This document shows, in pieces, positions 44,301 to 51,896 of a stretch of 64,000 bases of DNA. The position numbers and the translations under genes were made by a program. The stretch covers positions 62,001-126,000 of the forward strand of contig JADZBE010000022.1 of NCBI GenBank assembly GCA_020852275.1, read 5' to 3'. The notes below the pieces were generated by a model. The model was given only the letters and a program-made list of their open reading frames with translations, searched no databases and was not told the origin of the DNA. The DNA comes from Phycisphaerales bacterium. GTDB taxonomy: Bacteria > Planctomycetota > Phycisphaerae > UBA1845. Within the stretch, counting starts at the first letter, position 1, and every line of letters starts with the position of its first letter.

Positions 44301-44538
44301 GATCTCGTTCGACACCAGCGGCGAGGTGTACAGCGTGATTCCGATGGCGGTGGCGATGAGCTTCGGGCTGGCGTTTTCGACGCTGGTGACGCTCGTGCTG
44401 GTTCCGGCGATGGTTCTGATGTCCAATGACGTGCGCCGGGCGGGGCGGTGGCTGGTGCGCGGCGGGGCGTTTCCCAGCGCGGAGCAGGTGGAGCGCGGGG
44501 CGCGAGCGGAGCATGGGGCGCCCGCGGCGCAGGGATGA
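41341..44538 (+). CDS. RND efflux permease (AcrB-like superfamily)
   Basis: This inner-membrane RND transporter of 1065 residues starts MRSLITFGVRNPVSANMLML. It carries VDVVYPGAGPTDVESAVCTP at the porter domain entrance. The TM4 proton-relay segment reads LIMVGGMIDDDAIVISESIY, and the second half has LGSYHQPVVIMSAIPIGLVG and LAGIVVNNVLVLIDFINDRL. It differs clearly from the HME pump at 26383-29502, so the window carries two unrelated RND systems. The substrate is unknown; hydrophobic compounds or lipids are plausible. Its stop codon touches MITE-like element copy 2, which leads into the TolC-type gene. Confidence 0.9.
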   Translation: MRSLITFGVRNPVSANMLMLCIVAGGFFAARAMVRERYPAFSIDRIAVDVVYPGAGPTDVESAVCTPIEEAMSGIEGIRELSSVSSEGHGLVIAFLHEKADKARVLDDIRLAVEQVDSLPPEVEKPIVRELALRTGVINVSLFGDVPEATLRDYARDVRDDLMTLPDVSQVATWGVRDREITIEVREDSLRAYALTFEKIMQAVAANSLDLPAGLLRTSREELVLRVTGRRMTATDYADMVVLSQPDGTQVRLGQIADVREGFEEATVEGRFDGKRCAVVAVFKTPQQDTITLTATVRDYIERKRAALPQALSIAAWGDGSVEIDNRVAMLLSNGLQGLALMVAALALFMRPRVSLWVMMGLPVAYAGALLVMQGTDHTLNMISLFALIMVGGMIDDDAIVISESIYARAMRGEDPDTATIEGVMDVAMPVVGSSLTTIIAFIPLFFVAGIMGKFVREVPMVIIAALTASLVEVLLILPPHLRYHGGLEAFRSLRDTRTRVRRFLDGMLQRVIERVYEPVYRFALDHRYVCVSGAAAMVLVCVGLVVGGRLPLVLLENDDNTILRARVELPEGTPEEASRRILARLEQAAWSLNEDAELAPHEKGALVRHVYATLGSWNDFVPRRGNNLCEVKIELMPPGRRWIRDRQIIDRWRRAAGDIPEAMQFKVEADLIGPTDRPIEIRLMGPDLDELRQAADELEHKLASFDGVWSVHDDLAAGKRELRVALKPEARMLGLTVSDVATQLRQGFFGGDALRLQRGRDEVWVRVRYPLDERSSLASLENARFRTQQGAEIPFHEAVQVEWVRGYASIEHESGVRKVEVYADIDERRANAEQIVGALAPRFLPELVGRHEGMRFRVAGQRELVQESLGSLGRGAALAMIGMYVMLAILLGSYHQPVVIMSAIPIGLVGAILGHVLMGYDITLMSLFGMLGLAGIVVNNVLVLIDFINDRLRAGATVREAVFESGKARFTAVALTSVTTVLGIVPISFDTSGEVYSVIPMAVAMSFGLAFSTLVTLVLVPAMVLMSNDVRRAGRWLVRGGAFPSAEQVERGARAEHGAPAAQG

Positions 44539-44790
44539 CGCGAGGGAATGCAGAATGCCGAATGCTGAAGGCCGAAAGAAGACCGATCTCTCCGGTTCGC
44601 CCTGCGCATCCAGCGGAGTTTCTCTCGCGCGCGCGAACGGTCTTTGTTGCCAGGGGATCCGCCGGGACCATTGCATTCGGCATTCGGCATTTTGCATTCG
44701 TCATTCGTCATTCGAAATTCGGCATTCGGCATGCGTCATTCGGCATGCGGCATTCGGCATTCGGCATGCGGCATTCGGCATTCGGCATGC
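44538..44790 (+). mobile_element. MITE-like element (family E), copy 2, fused in frame to a lipoprotein gene
   Basis: The element begins GACGCGAGGGAATGCAGAAT at the stop codon of the RND permease, has a core of about 110 bases, and ends in a long tail of CATTCGGCATGCGG-type units. Left and right ends are inverted repeats (GAATGCCGAATGC and GCATTCGGCATTC). From its ATG (44555) to the tail, its 43-codon length is identical to copy 1 at 18236-18442. It reads in frame into the signal peptide of the TolC-type gene. Confidence 0.75.
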
Positions 44791-46354
44791 GTCGTTGCTG
44801 CTGATTACGGGCATCGTGGTGGTCGGGGGCTGTCGGACTGCGGAGGAGCACAAGCGAGGGCTGTCGATTCCGACGGAGTTTCTCGCGGCGGGCGGCGGAG
44901 GCGAGTTGCAGGCTTCCGCGACGGAACGCAGCGAGCAGAGCCAGGAGGCGTCGAAAGATTCGGGCGCGGCGTCGAGCGAACCCGCGTGGCCTGCGGACGG
45001 CACGTTGACCTTGGAGCAGGCGGAAGGCGTGGCGCTGCGGAGCAACCCGGACATCGACGCGGCGCTGGCGCGATTCGAGGCCGCCCAAGCGCGCGTCGGA
45101 CAGGCGCAGTCGGCGTTCTGGCCGCTGATCGCGTTCGGGCACAAGTCGGCGCGGACGTTCCACACGCCGGCCAGCCGCAACCGGCTGGCGCTGGGCTTGC
45201 AGACGGCACCCGTGCTGGCGCAGCAAACGAGCAGCGAAAGCCTCATCGACCTGTCCACGATCCTCAACGCGCTGCGGCGTCCGCTGTTTGGCGGAAACGA
45301 TGCCACGGGCGACCGCAACTCCTTCTCGGAACACTCGGCGTCGATGAGCGTCTCGTGGACGGTGTACGACGGGTTCGTGCGCGACGCGCGCGAGCGCGCG
45401 GCGAAGCACGTCGAGGACGCCGCCCGGTCTTCGCGCGAGGACGCGCGGCGGCTTATCCTGCAGGCCGTGCGGACGGCCTATCACCAGGCGCAGCTCGGCG
45501 AGGAGCAGCTTCGCATCGCCCGCGCGGACGAGACCTTCAGCCGCGAGCAGCTTGACGTCACGCGAAAGCTGTTCGAGGCGCACAAGGTGGGCGGTGCGGA
45601 CGTTGGCAACTTCGAGCTTCGCGCCACGGCGGCGCTGGCGAACGTGACGGCGGCGGAGGCGGTGCGTGACACGGGACTTGTGCTGCTCGCGGAGCTGATG
45701 GGCGTGTCCGGAGCCGCATTCCCCGAAAGGGTACAGCTTTCTCCCCTGAGTCCCGAATCGGTGGAGGAACTGGCCGCGCCGGACGGCGACGCGTGGATCG
45801 CCCGCGCCGCGGAGCATCGACCGGACCTGCGGCAATTCCATTCCCTGGTGCGCAGCGAGGAGGAGAACATCGCGGCCGCGCGCGGGCTTTATCAGCCGAT
45901 CGTGTCCGTCAGCGGCTCCTGGGGTTTCGACCGCACGTCGAACCTGGAGTTCAGCAACGACGACCAGTCCACGGCCGCGGCATTCGAGCTTCGGTGGGAC
46001 TTGTTCACCGGCGGTCTGCGGCGGCAGACGGTGCTGGAGGCGGCGGCGCGGAAGCGCGAGGCGGAAGCGCTGCTGCGGTCCCGGCGGCTGGCGGTGGAGG
46101 CCGACGTGCGCCGCGCGATCATCGACGTGGAGCAGGCGCAGCGGGAGATCGCGCTGCAGGAGCAGTCGGTGCGCATCAGCATGGAAAACCGGCGGATTGT
46201 GCAGGAGGCGTACCAGGCGGGGAAGGAAACGCTGACGCGGCTGAACGAAGCGCAGCGCGATTACATCGCGGCGGACGCGGAACTGGCGCTGGCGCGAATC
46301 CGTCTGCGCCAGGCGTGGACAAGCCTGCACGCGGCAGCGGGGGTGGAGCCGTGA
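44555..46354 (+). CDS. TolC-family outer-membrane efflux lipoprotein (second RND operon)
   Basis: The mature protein, from the lipobox Cys (VVVGGC, residue 93 of this call), has two outer-membrane efflux repeats with helices such as AALARFEAAQARVGQAQSAF and its counterpart near residue 420-600 (GKETLTRLNEAQRDYIAADA). It forms the outer channel for the RND pump just upstream. The called start (ATG 44555 with GAGGGA upstream) lies within MITE-like element copy 2, so the first 78 residues (RHSAF-type repeats) are element-derived; the frame is open even further, to 44426. No ATG lies immediately before the hydrophobic signal core, which begins near 44792. The original start may have been lost. 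Confidence 0.8.
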   Translation: MPNAEGRKKTDLSGSPCASSGVSLARANGLCCQGIRRDHCIRHSAFCIRHSSFEIRHSACVIRHAAFGIRHAAFGIRHASLLLITGIVVVGGCRTAEEHKRGLSIPTEFLAAGGGGELQASATERSEQSQEASKDSGAASSEPAWPADGTLTLEQAEGVALRSNPDIDAALARFEAAQARVGQAQSAFWPLIAFGHKSARTFHTPASRNRLALGLQTAPVLAQQTSSESLIDLSTILNALRRPLFGGNDATGDRNSFSEHSASMSVSWTVYDGFVRDARERAAKHVEDAARSSREDARRLILQAVRTAYHQAQLGEEQLRIARADETFSREQLDVTRKLFEAHKVGGADVGNFELRATAALANVTAAEAVRDTGLVLLAELMGVSGAAFPERVQLSPLSPESVEELAAPDGDAWIARAAEHRPDLRQFHSLVRSEEENIAAARGLYQPIVSVSGSWGFDRTSNLEFSNDDQSTAAAFELRWDLFTGGLRRQTVLEAAARKREAEALLRSRRLAVEADVRRAIIDVEQAQREIALQEQSVRISMENRRIVQEAYQAGKETLTRLNEAQRDYIAADAELALARIRLRQAWTSLHAAAGVEP

Positions 46355-46699
46355 TGTGCGGCCGATCAGCGCCGCCCAGTCTTCGGCACTGAGTTGAAAT
46401 CCGGTTCGCCGTCAGAGCCGCGACCGTAAGGGAGCGAACCGTGCGGCGCCGGTCCCGGGGACGGCTGTTGCACGTCTGCCCCCCGGTGGGGATGCGCTCC
46501 CGCGCGCCCGAGGGCGCGATCCTCAGTCGTGAGGTCCGCCTCTTGATCGTTGCGGCTCTGCGTGTCTACTTTGCGACCGTCTTGGGAATCCGTGGCGGTC
46601 GCTCCCTTACGGTCGCGGCTCTGAAAGGCGCCGCCATGTTCCAGGTCCTGGGGCGCATCCTGTTGCAGCGCTCCCTGCCACCCAATCGGCGCGCGTCCT
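46355..46699. repeat. Inverted pair of family C repeats in a gene-free spacer
   Basis: Two arms, CAGAGCCGCGACCGTAAGGG at 46413-46440 and its complement ending CCCTTACGGTCGCGGCTCTG at 46597-46623, share 25 identical bases in opposite orientation and enclose about 155 bases. The spacer lies between the convergent TolC-type and sulfotransferase-like genes and has no recognisable gene. The inverted pair could form a long hairpin or mark a small non-autonomous element. Confidence 0.75.
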
Positions 46700-47284
46700 T
46701 CAGCTTGCTCCCGCGCGGTTGCGGTAGAGGCTCTGGTCCACGACCTTCGTCATGACCTCGACGTTGGGGATGTTCAGGAACTTCGCGAGATTCTCCACTT
46801 CCTCGTGCGAGCCGGTGAGCAGCTTGTTGTAGTTGGTGAAGAGCAGGTCGATGTACGAGCGCTCCTTGATCGTGGAGAGCGTCTTTTCGACGTGGCGCAA
46901 CAACATGCGGCGGATTTCGTCGTCCTGGACGGAGGCGTCGTAGGTTCCGCGGCGGACGAGCATCTTCTTCTGCGACTGGATGATCTCGTCGATGTTGCGC
47001 CGCATCCACACGACCTTGTACGTAAAGCCCGGCGGCAGCTCGATCAGCAGGCGCGAGATCACCTTGACCACCTTGCCCACCGCGTCCGGCAGCCAGGCCG
47101 TGTCGCCCTCGGTGAGCTTTTTGACGCGCTCGAACTCGTAATAGCCCTTGGGGTTGTCCTCGTCCGCGGTGCGGATGCCGTCCTGCACCACGGCGAAGCC
47201 CGCGGTTTCCAACATACTCATGGCCATCGAGGTGCCGGATCGCGGCAGCCCGGACACAACCGTAATGAAATCTCGTTTGTTCAT
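46700..47284 (-). CDS. Sulfotransferase-family protein
   Basis: This 194-residue protein begins MNKRDFITVVSGLPRSGTSM; the GLPRSGTSM loop is the 5'-phosphosulphate-binding (PAPS) P-loop of sulfotransferases. A second conserved region, KVVWMRRNIDEIIQSQKKML, resembles the 3'-phosphate-binding segment (RNPxDxxxS-like). At 194 residues it is compact. The acceptor is unknown; proximity to a TMTC-like glycosylation-type gene may hint at modification of surface glycans or proteins. Confidence 0.75.
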   Translation of the reverse strand: MNKRDFITVVSGLPRSGTSMAMSMLETAGFAVVQDGIRTADEDNPKGYYEFERVKKLTEGDTAWLPDAVGKVVKVISRLLIELPPGFTYKVVWMRRNIDEIIQSQKKMLVRRGTYDASVQDDEIRRMLLRHVEKTLSTIKERSYIDLLFTNYNKLLTGSHEEVENLAKFLNIPNVEVMTKVVDQSLYRNRAGAS

Positions 47285-47454
47285 GATGTTCGCCGAAGTA
47301 GAATGCCTGTGCTCACCGCCGGGATCGGCACGGCGCGCCCCGTGCGGCGCAGTTTCCTATCGTATCGGTCGGGGGCGGTCGTGCAAACGCGGCGCGGGGC
47401 GGCGAGGATTGCGCTGACAGACCGCGGGAGAACTCGGACCTTCGCGTCGGCATC

Positions 47455-47527
47455 GTCACCCCCGCGCAGGCGGGGGTCCAGGGCGCATCGCCGGACTGCT
47501 GGCTTCCCGCCTGCGCGGGAATGACGG
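47455..47527. repeat. REP-like palindromic repeat (family A)
   Basis: CACCCCCGCGCAGGCGGGGG pairs with the inverted arm TTCCCGCCTGCGCGGGAATG about 30 bases later. It occupies much of the spacer between the divergent sulfotransferase-like and TMTC genes. Confidence 0.85.
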
Positions 47528-47616
47528 AGTCCGCCCTTCGCCTCGGGCCGCAAGGTCGGGTTTGGCCGATCAGAGTCGCGCGAAAGGCGTCGCCTCCCGT
47601 TGAGTGTGAGACGAAC

Positions 47617-49722
47617 ATGCCGAATCCTCACATGGCGAATCCTCGCGTTCCGAATCCTGCATCCCGACTGCGATGGCTGGCGCCGGTGCTGATTCTCGGC
47701 GCGGTGCTGACGGCGTTCGAGCCGGCGCTGGAGGGCGGGTTCGTCAACTGGGACGACGACAAGCTCATCGAGCAGAACGCTTCCTTTCGCGGATTCTCGC
47801 CGGAGCACCTTCGATGGATGTTCACGACGAACGCCGGCGGGCACTGGCAGCCGCTCACGTGGCTGAGCTACGCCGTGGACGACGCGCTGCACCGGGCGGG
47901 GCTGTGGTCGCTGGAGGCGTTCGGCTTTCACCTCACGAACGTGCTGCTGCACACGGTTTCGGCGGTGTTGGTGTATTTCATCGCGCGGCGGCTGATTCGC
48001 GCGGCGTCGAGCGGTCCCTCTCGGGATCTGCGATCGCTCCCGCTGGTGGCGGGCGCGGCGGTGGCGGCGCTGCTCTTTGCGGTGCATCCGCTGCGCGCAG
48101 AGTCGGTGGCGTGGGTGACCGAGCGGCGGGACGTGCTGTGCATGGCGCTGCTGCTGGGTTCGACGCTCTGCTGGCTGCGAGGCGTGGCGGGAGGTGACGC
48201 GGGTGCCCCAGTTTCTTCCGCCGACGGTCATGCGTCCGCGCTGGTATGCGAGCGGGCGAGGCGCGATGCAGGCCCAGAGGCGATCAGTCTGCCCTGGAGG
48301 CTCGCGGCGCTGGGGCTGTTCGTCCTCGCCCTGATGGCCAAGGCTTCGGCGATGGTGCTGCCCGCGGCGCTGCTGGTGATGGATGCGTATCCGCTGCGGC
48401 GCTGGCGCGACGCGCAGGGCAGGCCGCGGCTTCGTCGGCTGTTGCTTGAGAAGACGCCGATGTGGCTGGCGGCGGCCGCGGCGGCGGGCGTGGCGTGGGC
48501 GGCGCAGCGCGGCGCGGGGGCGGCTTACACGCTGGCGGAATACCCGCTGACGCTGCGGCTGGCGCAGGCGTGTCGCGGGCTGGCGTTCTATGTTTACAAA
48601 ACCGTCGTTCCGGTGGGGCTGGGACCGCTGATTCAGATTCCGTCGCACGACGAGTTGCTGGGCTGGACGCTGTGGCCGACCGCGACGCTGGTCGCGCTCG
48701 TCGGGGTCGCGGCGTGGCGCGGGCGGCGGCGGCATCCGTGGGCGGCGGCGGGACTGGCGGTGTACGTCCTCTCGCTCGCGCCGGTGCTGGGTTTCTTTCA
48801 GAGCGGGCCGCAGCTTGTGGCCGATCGGTACAGCTATCTGGCGTGCCTGCCCCTGGCCTTGATTGCGGGCGGCGGGGCGGCGCGAGCTTTGGGCACGGGC
48901 GCGGGCGTGCCCTTGACGGCGCGGGCAGGCGCGACGTTGCTTGTTGGCGCGGCGGTGTTGGCGGGGCTTCACGCGCTGACGGTGCGTCAGACGGAGCACT
49001 GGCTGGATTCACTGTCCCTTTGGCGGCAGGCGATCCGCGCGTGCCCGACCAGTTCCATCGCCCACGTGCAGTACGCCAATGAACTTGCTCATCATGCATT
49101 GGGGCTGCGCGACGTCGAGGCCATGCACATCGCGCTGGACCACTATCGCTACGCGCTCTCGCGGAATCCCAAGGACGTCGTTGCGTGGCACTATCTGGGT
49201 CGAGGGTTGCTTCTCAGTGAGCCGGACCTGAAAGGCTTGAACGAAGCGCGGGATGCGCTGCATCGCGCCATCGCGCTGGACCCCCGGCGGGCGGAGGCGT
49301 TCGGTGATCTTGCGGATGTCTATCGCAAGCTTGCTTTGTACGAGGACGGTGACGCCGTCGCCGGCGCTCGACGTGCGCTGGACGTTCTGCGCGAGGGCGT
49401 GGAAGCCAACCCCCAAAGCGTGCCGCTGCTGAGCCAACTGGCGACGATGCTGACGCGGAACCCGGACCCTTCGCTGCGCAATGCAGAGGAGGCCGTGCGC
49501 TGGGCGCGGCAAGCCAGCGCGCTGCTGAGCGATGAGAACCCGGAGGCACTGCTGACGCTGGCGGAGGCATGCGCGGAAGCCGGGCGCTTGGAGGAGGCCG
49601 TCGCGGCCGCGCGTCGCGCGGGCGAACTTGCCGAGCGGCGCTCACGGTTGCGGCTCGCGGCGGAGGCGGCGCGGCGGATGGAACTCTACACTGCGGGAAA
49701 GACCGATCATGCGTCGCCGTAG
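47617..49722 (+). CDS. TMTC-like membrane protein with C-terminal TPR repeats (second copy)
   Basis: This is a paralogue of the gene at 37071-39344. It shows [40 protein letters not shown] and [20 protein letters not shown], with about ten membrane segments and C-terminal TPR-like helices (AIALDPRRAEAFGDLADVYR). A glycosyltransferase-like role is inferred from the family only. The start at 47617 gives an odd N-terminus, MPNPHMANPRVPNPASRLRW, made of a three-fold repeat of a CGAATCCT-containing nonamer; the frame is open to 47521, but that part overlaps repeat family A. It overlaps the following binding-protein gene by 14 bases. Confidence 0.85.
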   Translation: MPNPHMANPRVPNPASRLRWLAPVLILGAVLTAFEPALEGGFVNWDDDKLIEQNASFRGFSPEHLRWMFTTNAGGHWQPLTWLSYAVDDALHRAGLWSLEAFGFHLTNVLLHTVSAVLVYFIARRLIRAASSGPSRDLRSLPLVAGAAVAALLFAVHPLRAESVAWVTERRDVLCMALLLGSTLCWLRGVAGGDAGAPVSSADGHASALVCERARRDAGPEAISLPWRLAALGLFVLALMAKASAMVLPAALLVMDAYPLRRWRDAQGRPRLRRLLLEKTPMWLAAAAAAGVAWAAQRGAGAAYTLAEYPLTLRLAQACRGLAFYVYKTVVPVGLGPLIQIPSHDELLGWTLWPTATLVALVGVAAWRGRRRHPWAAAGLAVYVLSLAPVLGFFQSGPQLVADRYSYLACLPLALIAGGGAARALGTGAGVPLTARAGATLLVGAAVLAGLHALTVRQTEHWLDSLSLWRQAIRACPTSSIAHVQYANELAHHALGLRDVEAMHIALDHYRYALSRNPKDVVAWHYLGRGLLLSEPDLKGLNEARDALHRAIALDPRRAEAFGDLADVYRKLALYEDGDAVAGARRALDVLREGVEANPQSVPLLSQLATMLTRNPDPSLRNAEEAVRWARQASALLSDENPEALLTLAEACAEAGRLEEAVAAARRAGELAERRSRLRLAAEAARRMELYTAGKTDHASP

Positions 49723-50716
49723 CTGCATTCCCCTGATTCCCTCAGGACGAGTCGCGCGCTTCAGCCCGCGCGGAATCGACCGTGTGATACTCGTGGTCCT
49801 GTGGCTGTCGGCCGGTTGCCGCCCCACCGCGCCGCCTTCCTCCCCACCTTCCTCCTCGTCGTCCGCATTCGCCGCCGAGGCGCCGCCCGCGCGCATCGTC
49901 ACCCTCGCGCCTGACGCGGACGAGATCCTCTGCCTGCTGGGCACCGCGGACCGCATCGTCGGCGTCAGCCGTTTCACGTCTTTTCCAGATGAGCTGGCGG
50001 ACCGGCCGCGCGTCGGGGGTCTTTACGACCCCGATCTGGAGCGCATCCTCGCGCTGCGTCCCGACCTGATCATCCTCCGAGGCCGCAACGCGCAGGTGGA
50101 GCAGCTCTGCGCGCAGCACGCGATCCGCCTCTATCACGATCCAACGGAGTCGCTGGCGGATCTGTTCAAAACGGTCGAGGACATTGGACGGCTGGTCGGG
50201 CGGGACGAGTCGGCGCGGAGCTGCGTGGAGCGCCTGCGCGGGGAACTGGATTCGTTGCGACTGGAAGCCCAGCGCCGGCTTGGCGCCGCGCCGCGCCCGC
50301 GCGTGCTGCTCACCACGGCGCGGAACCCGTCGGGGCTGAAGGACATTCTCACGTCGGCGCGCGGCACGATCCACGACGAGCTGATCACGCTGGCGGGCGG
50401 GCAGAACCTCTTCGGCGACATCGACATCCCCTATCCACAGGTATCGCTGGAGGACATCGTCGCGCGCGCTCCGGACGTCATCATCGAGCTGATGCCCGAG
50501 ATCCACGTGACGCAGGAGCTGGGGCGGGTGATGGTGGAGCAGTGGCGCGAGGCGGGACCGATCCCGGCCTGCGCCACGGGGCGCGTTCACATTCTGGGCG
50601 ACGAGCCGCGGTACGCCGGCTCGCTGGTTCCTTCGCCGCGGATGGTGGAGCTGGCGCGGGTCTTTCTGGACTTGATTCATCCGCCGCTTGCGACTGAGTC
50701 TGCTCCACGCCCTTGA
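49709..50716 (+). CDS. ABC-type cobalamin/siderophore substrate-binding lipoprotein (BtuF-like)
   Basis: This lipoprotein of about 335 residues has a lipobox (VVLWLSAGC) and a Ser/Pro-rich tether. The periplasmic binding domain reads PPARIVTLAPDADEILCLLG, VGVSRFTSFPDELADRPRVG and DLERILALRPDLIILRGRNA, a class III (BtuF/FhuD-type) fold with two lobes joined by a rigid helix. It delivers vitamin B12, haem or a ferric chelate to the FecCD-type transporter encoded downstream. The ATG at 49709 is inside the end of the preceding TMTC gene. No cobalamin riboswitch sequence was recognised upstream. Confidence 0.85.
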   Translation: MRRRSCIPLIPSGRVARFSPRGIDRVILVVLWLSAGCRPTAPPSSPPSSSSSAFAAEAPPARIVTLAPDADEILCLLGTADRIVGVSRFTSFPDELADRPRVGGLYDPDLERILALRPDLIILRGRNAQVEQLCAQHAIRLYHDPTESLADLFKTVEDIGRLVGRDESARSCVERLRGELDSLRLEAQRRLGAAPRPRVLLTTARNPSGLKDILTSARGTIHDELITLAGGQNLFGDIDIPYPQVSLEDIVARAPDVIIELMPEIHVTQELGRVMVEQWREAGPIPACATGRVHILGDEPRYAGSLVPSPRMVELARVFLDLIHPPLATESAPRP

Positions 50717-51104
50717 CGAAGCGCCACGCTTGCACGCCTCCTCGCGTCAGGGGAAAGTCCGGCTGAAGCCGGCTCAAGTGGAGGATGGGGGCAAGCACCC
50801 ACCCGCTGAAGCGGGTGGCAAGAGCCGGTCGGCTGAAGCCGACCTCTCGATCTTGGCGGAACTTGGAATCAATCGGGCATGGAAAGCGTCACCCCCGCGC
50901 AGGCGAGGGTCAAGTGCGGCCGAAAAACCGCTGGATTCCCGCCTGCGTGGGAATGACGGAGCTGGATTCCCGCCTGCGCGAGAATGACGCGCGTGGCCTT
51001 TTACCCCAGACTGTTGGGGTGGGAGCGACGTACGCCAGCGTTTCGTCGAGAATCTCGTGCAAGTGCCGACGATGTCCAATCAGGAGGATCATGGTTCAGC
51101 GCTG
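50717..51104. repeat. Repeat-filled spacer: GCTGAAGC hairpins (family F) plus family A arms
   Basis: Three short palindromes centred on GCTGAAGC occur at 50759-50772 (CCGGCTGAAGCCGG), 50799-50818 (CCACCCGCTGAAGCGGGTGG) and 50828-50843 (GTCGGCTGAAGCCGAC). Family A arms follow at 50888-50989. Near the 3' end AGGAGG at 51082-51087 precedes a five-codon frame, ATG-GTT-CAG-CGC-TGA (51091-51105), whose stop overlaps the start of the ATPase gene. The spacer separates the binding-protein and ATPase genes of one importer. Confidence 0.75.
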
Positions 51105-51896
51105 ATGCGCGTGCGCAGCGTGCGGTTCGGCTATGCGCCTCAGCGCGACACCGTCGGACCGGTCTCGGTCGAGGTTGAGGCGAGGCAGGTCTGGGCGATT
51201 CTGGGCGCGAACGGCGCGGGGAAGTCCACGCTGCTGAAACTCATGGCCGGGCTGCTGCCGGCGCGGAGCGGAGACATCGAGCTCCTGGGTCGTCCGCTGA
51301 ATGCGTGGTCGCCGCGGGAGCGGGCGCGATGCACGGCGTACCTGCCGCAGCATGCGCCTTCGGACATGCCGATCAGCGCGTTGGACGTGGTGCTGCTCGG
51401 GCGGCATCCGTTCCGCGCCTTGAACTTCTTTGAATCCGCGGAGGATCACGGCATCGCGGAGGCGTCGCTCGTCGCCGCCGGGCTGCCGGGATTCTCGACG
51501 CGGGCGCTGGCGACGCTTTCCGGCGGAGAAGCGCGGCGCGTGCACGTGGCCGCGTGCCTGGCGCAGCAGCCGCGGCTGATGCTGCTCGACGAGCCGACGG
51601 CGTCGCTGGACGTGAAGCATCAGCTTGAGATCCTTGGCGTCGTCGAGCGCCGCGTGCGCGAAGGCGGCGGGGCGGCCGTGATCGTGTTGCACGACGTGAA
51701 CCTGGCGCTGCGGTTCTGCACGCATGCGCTGCTGCTTGCCGAAGGGCGCGTGGCCGGGATTGGCGAGGCGGGCGATGTGGTGCAACCTGAGGTGCTTCAA
51801 GCGGCGTTCGACATGCCGTTCTCCGCCGCGACGACGCAAGGCGGGGCAAGCTGGCTGGTGCCGGAGATTCAGCAGAACGCGGAGCCGCGAGGATGA
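51105..51896 (+). CDS. ABC transporter ATPase of FecCD/BtuD type
   Basis: This 263-residue nucleotide-binding subunit has Walker A ILGANGAGKSTLLKL, Q-loop YLPQHAP, signature LSGGEARRVHVA, Walker B LMLLDEPTASLD and the His-loop VLHDVNLA. It powers import through the overlapping downstream permease gene (ATGA). The frame is open from 51057, with an ATG at 51072, but the ATG at 51105 gives the normal family start MRVRSVRFGYAP. A Shine-Dalgarno (AGGAGG) lies 17 bases upstream and seems instead placed for a tiny overlapping leader frame (MVQR then stop), suggesting coupled initiation. Confidence 0.9.
   Translation: MRVRSVRFGYAPQRDTVGPVSVEVEARQVWAILGANGAGKSTLLKLMAGLLPARSGDIELLGRPLNAWSPRERARCTAYLPQHAPSDMPISALDVVLLGRHPFRALNFFESAEDHGIAEASLVAAGLPGFSTRALATLSGGEARRVHVAACLAQQPRLMLLDEPTASLDVKHQLEILGVVERRVREGGGAAVIVLHDVNLALRFCTHALLLAEGRVAGIGEAGDVVQPEVLQAAFDMPFSAATTQGGASWLVPEIQQNAEPRG

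Noticed and set aside
50717..51104. Cobalamin riboswitch in the BtuFCD-like locus
   Set aside because: No B12-box-like conserved core was found in this spacer or upstream of the binding-protein gene; the spacer is filled with palindromic repeats.
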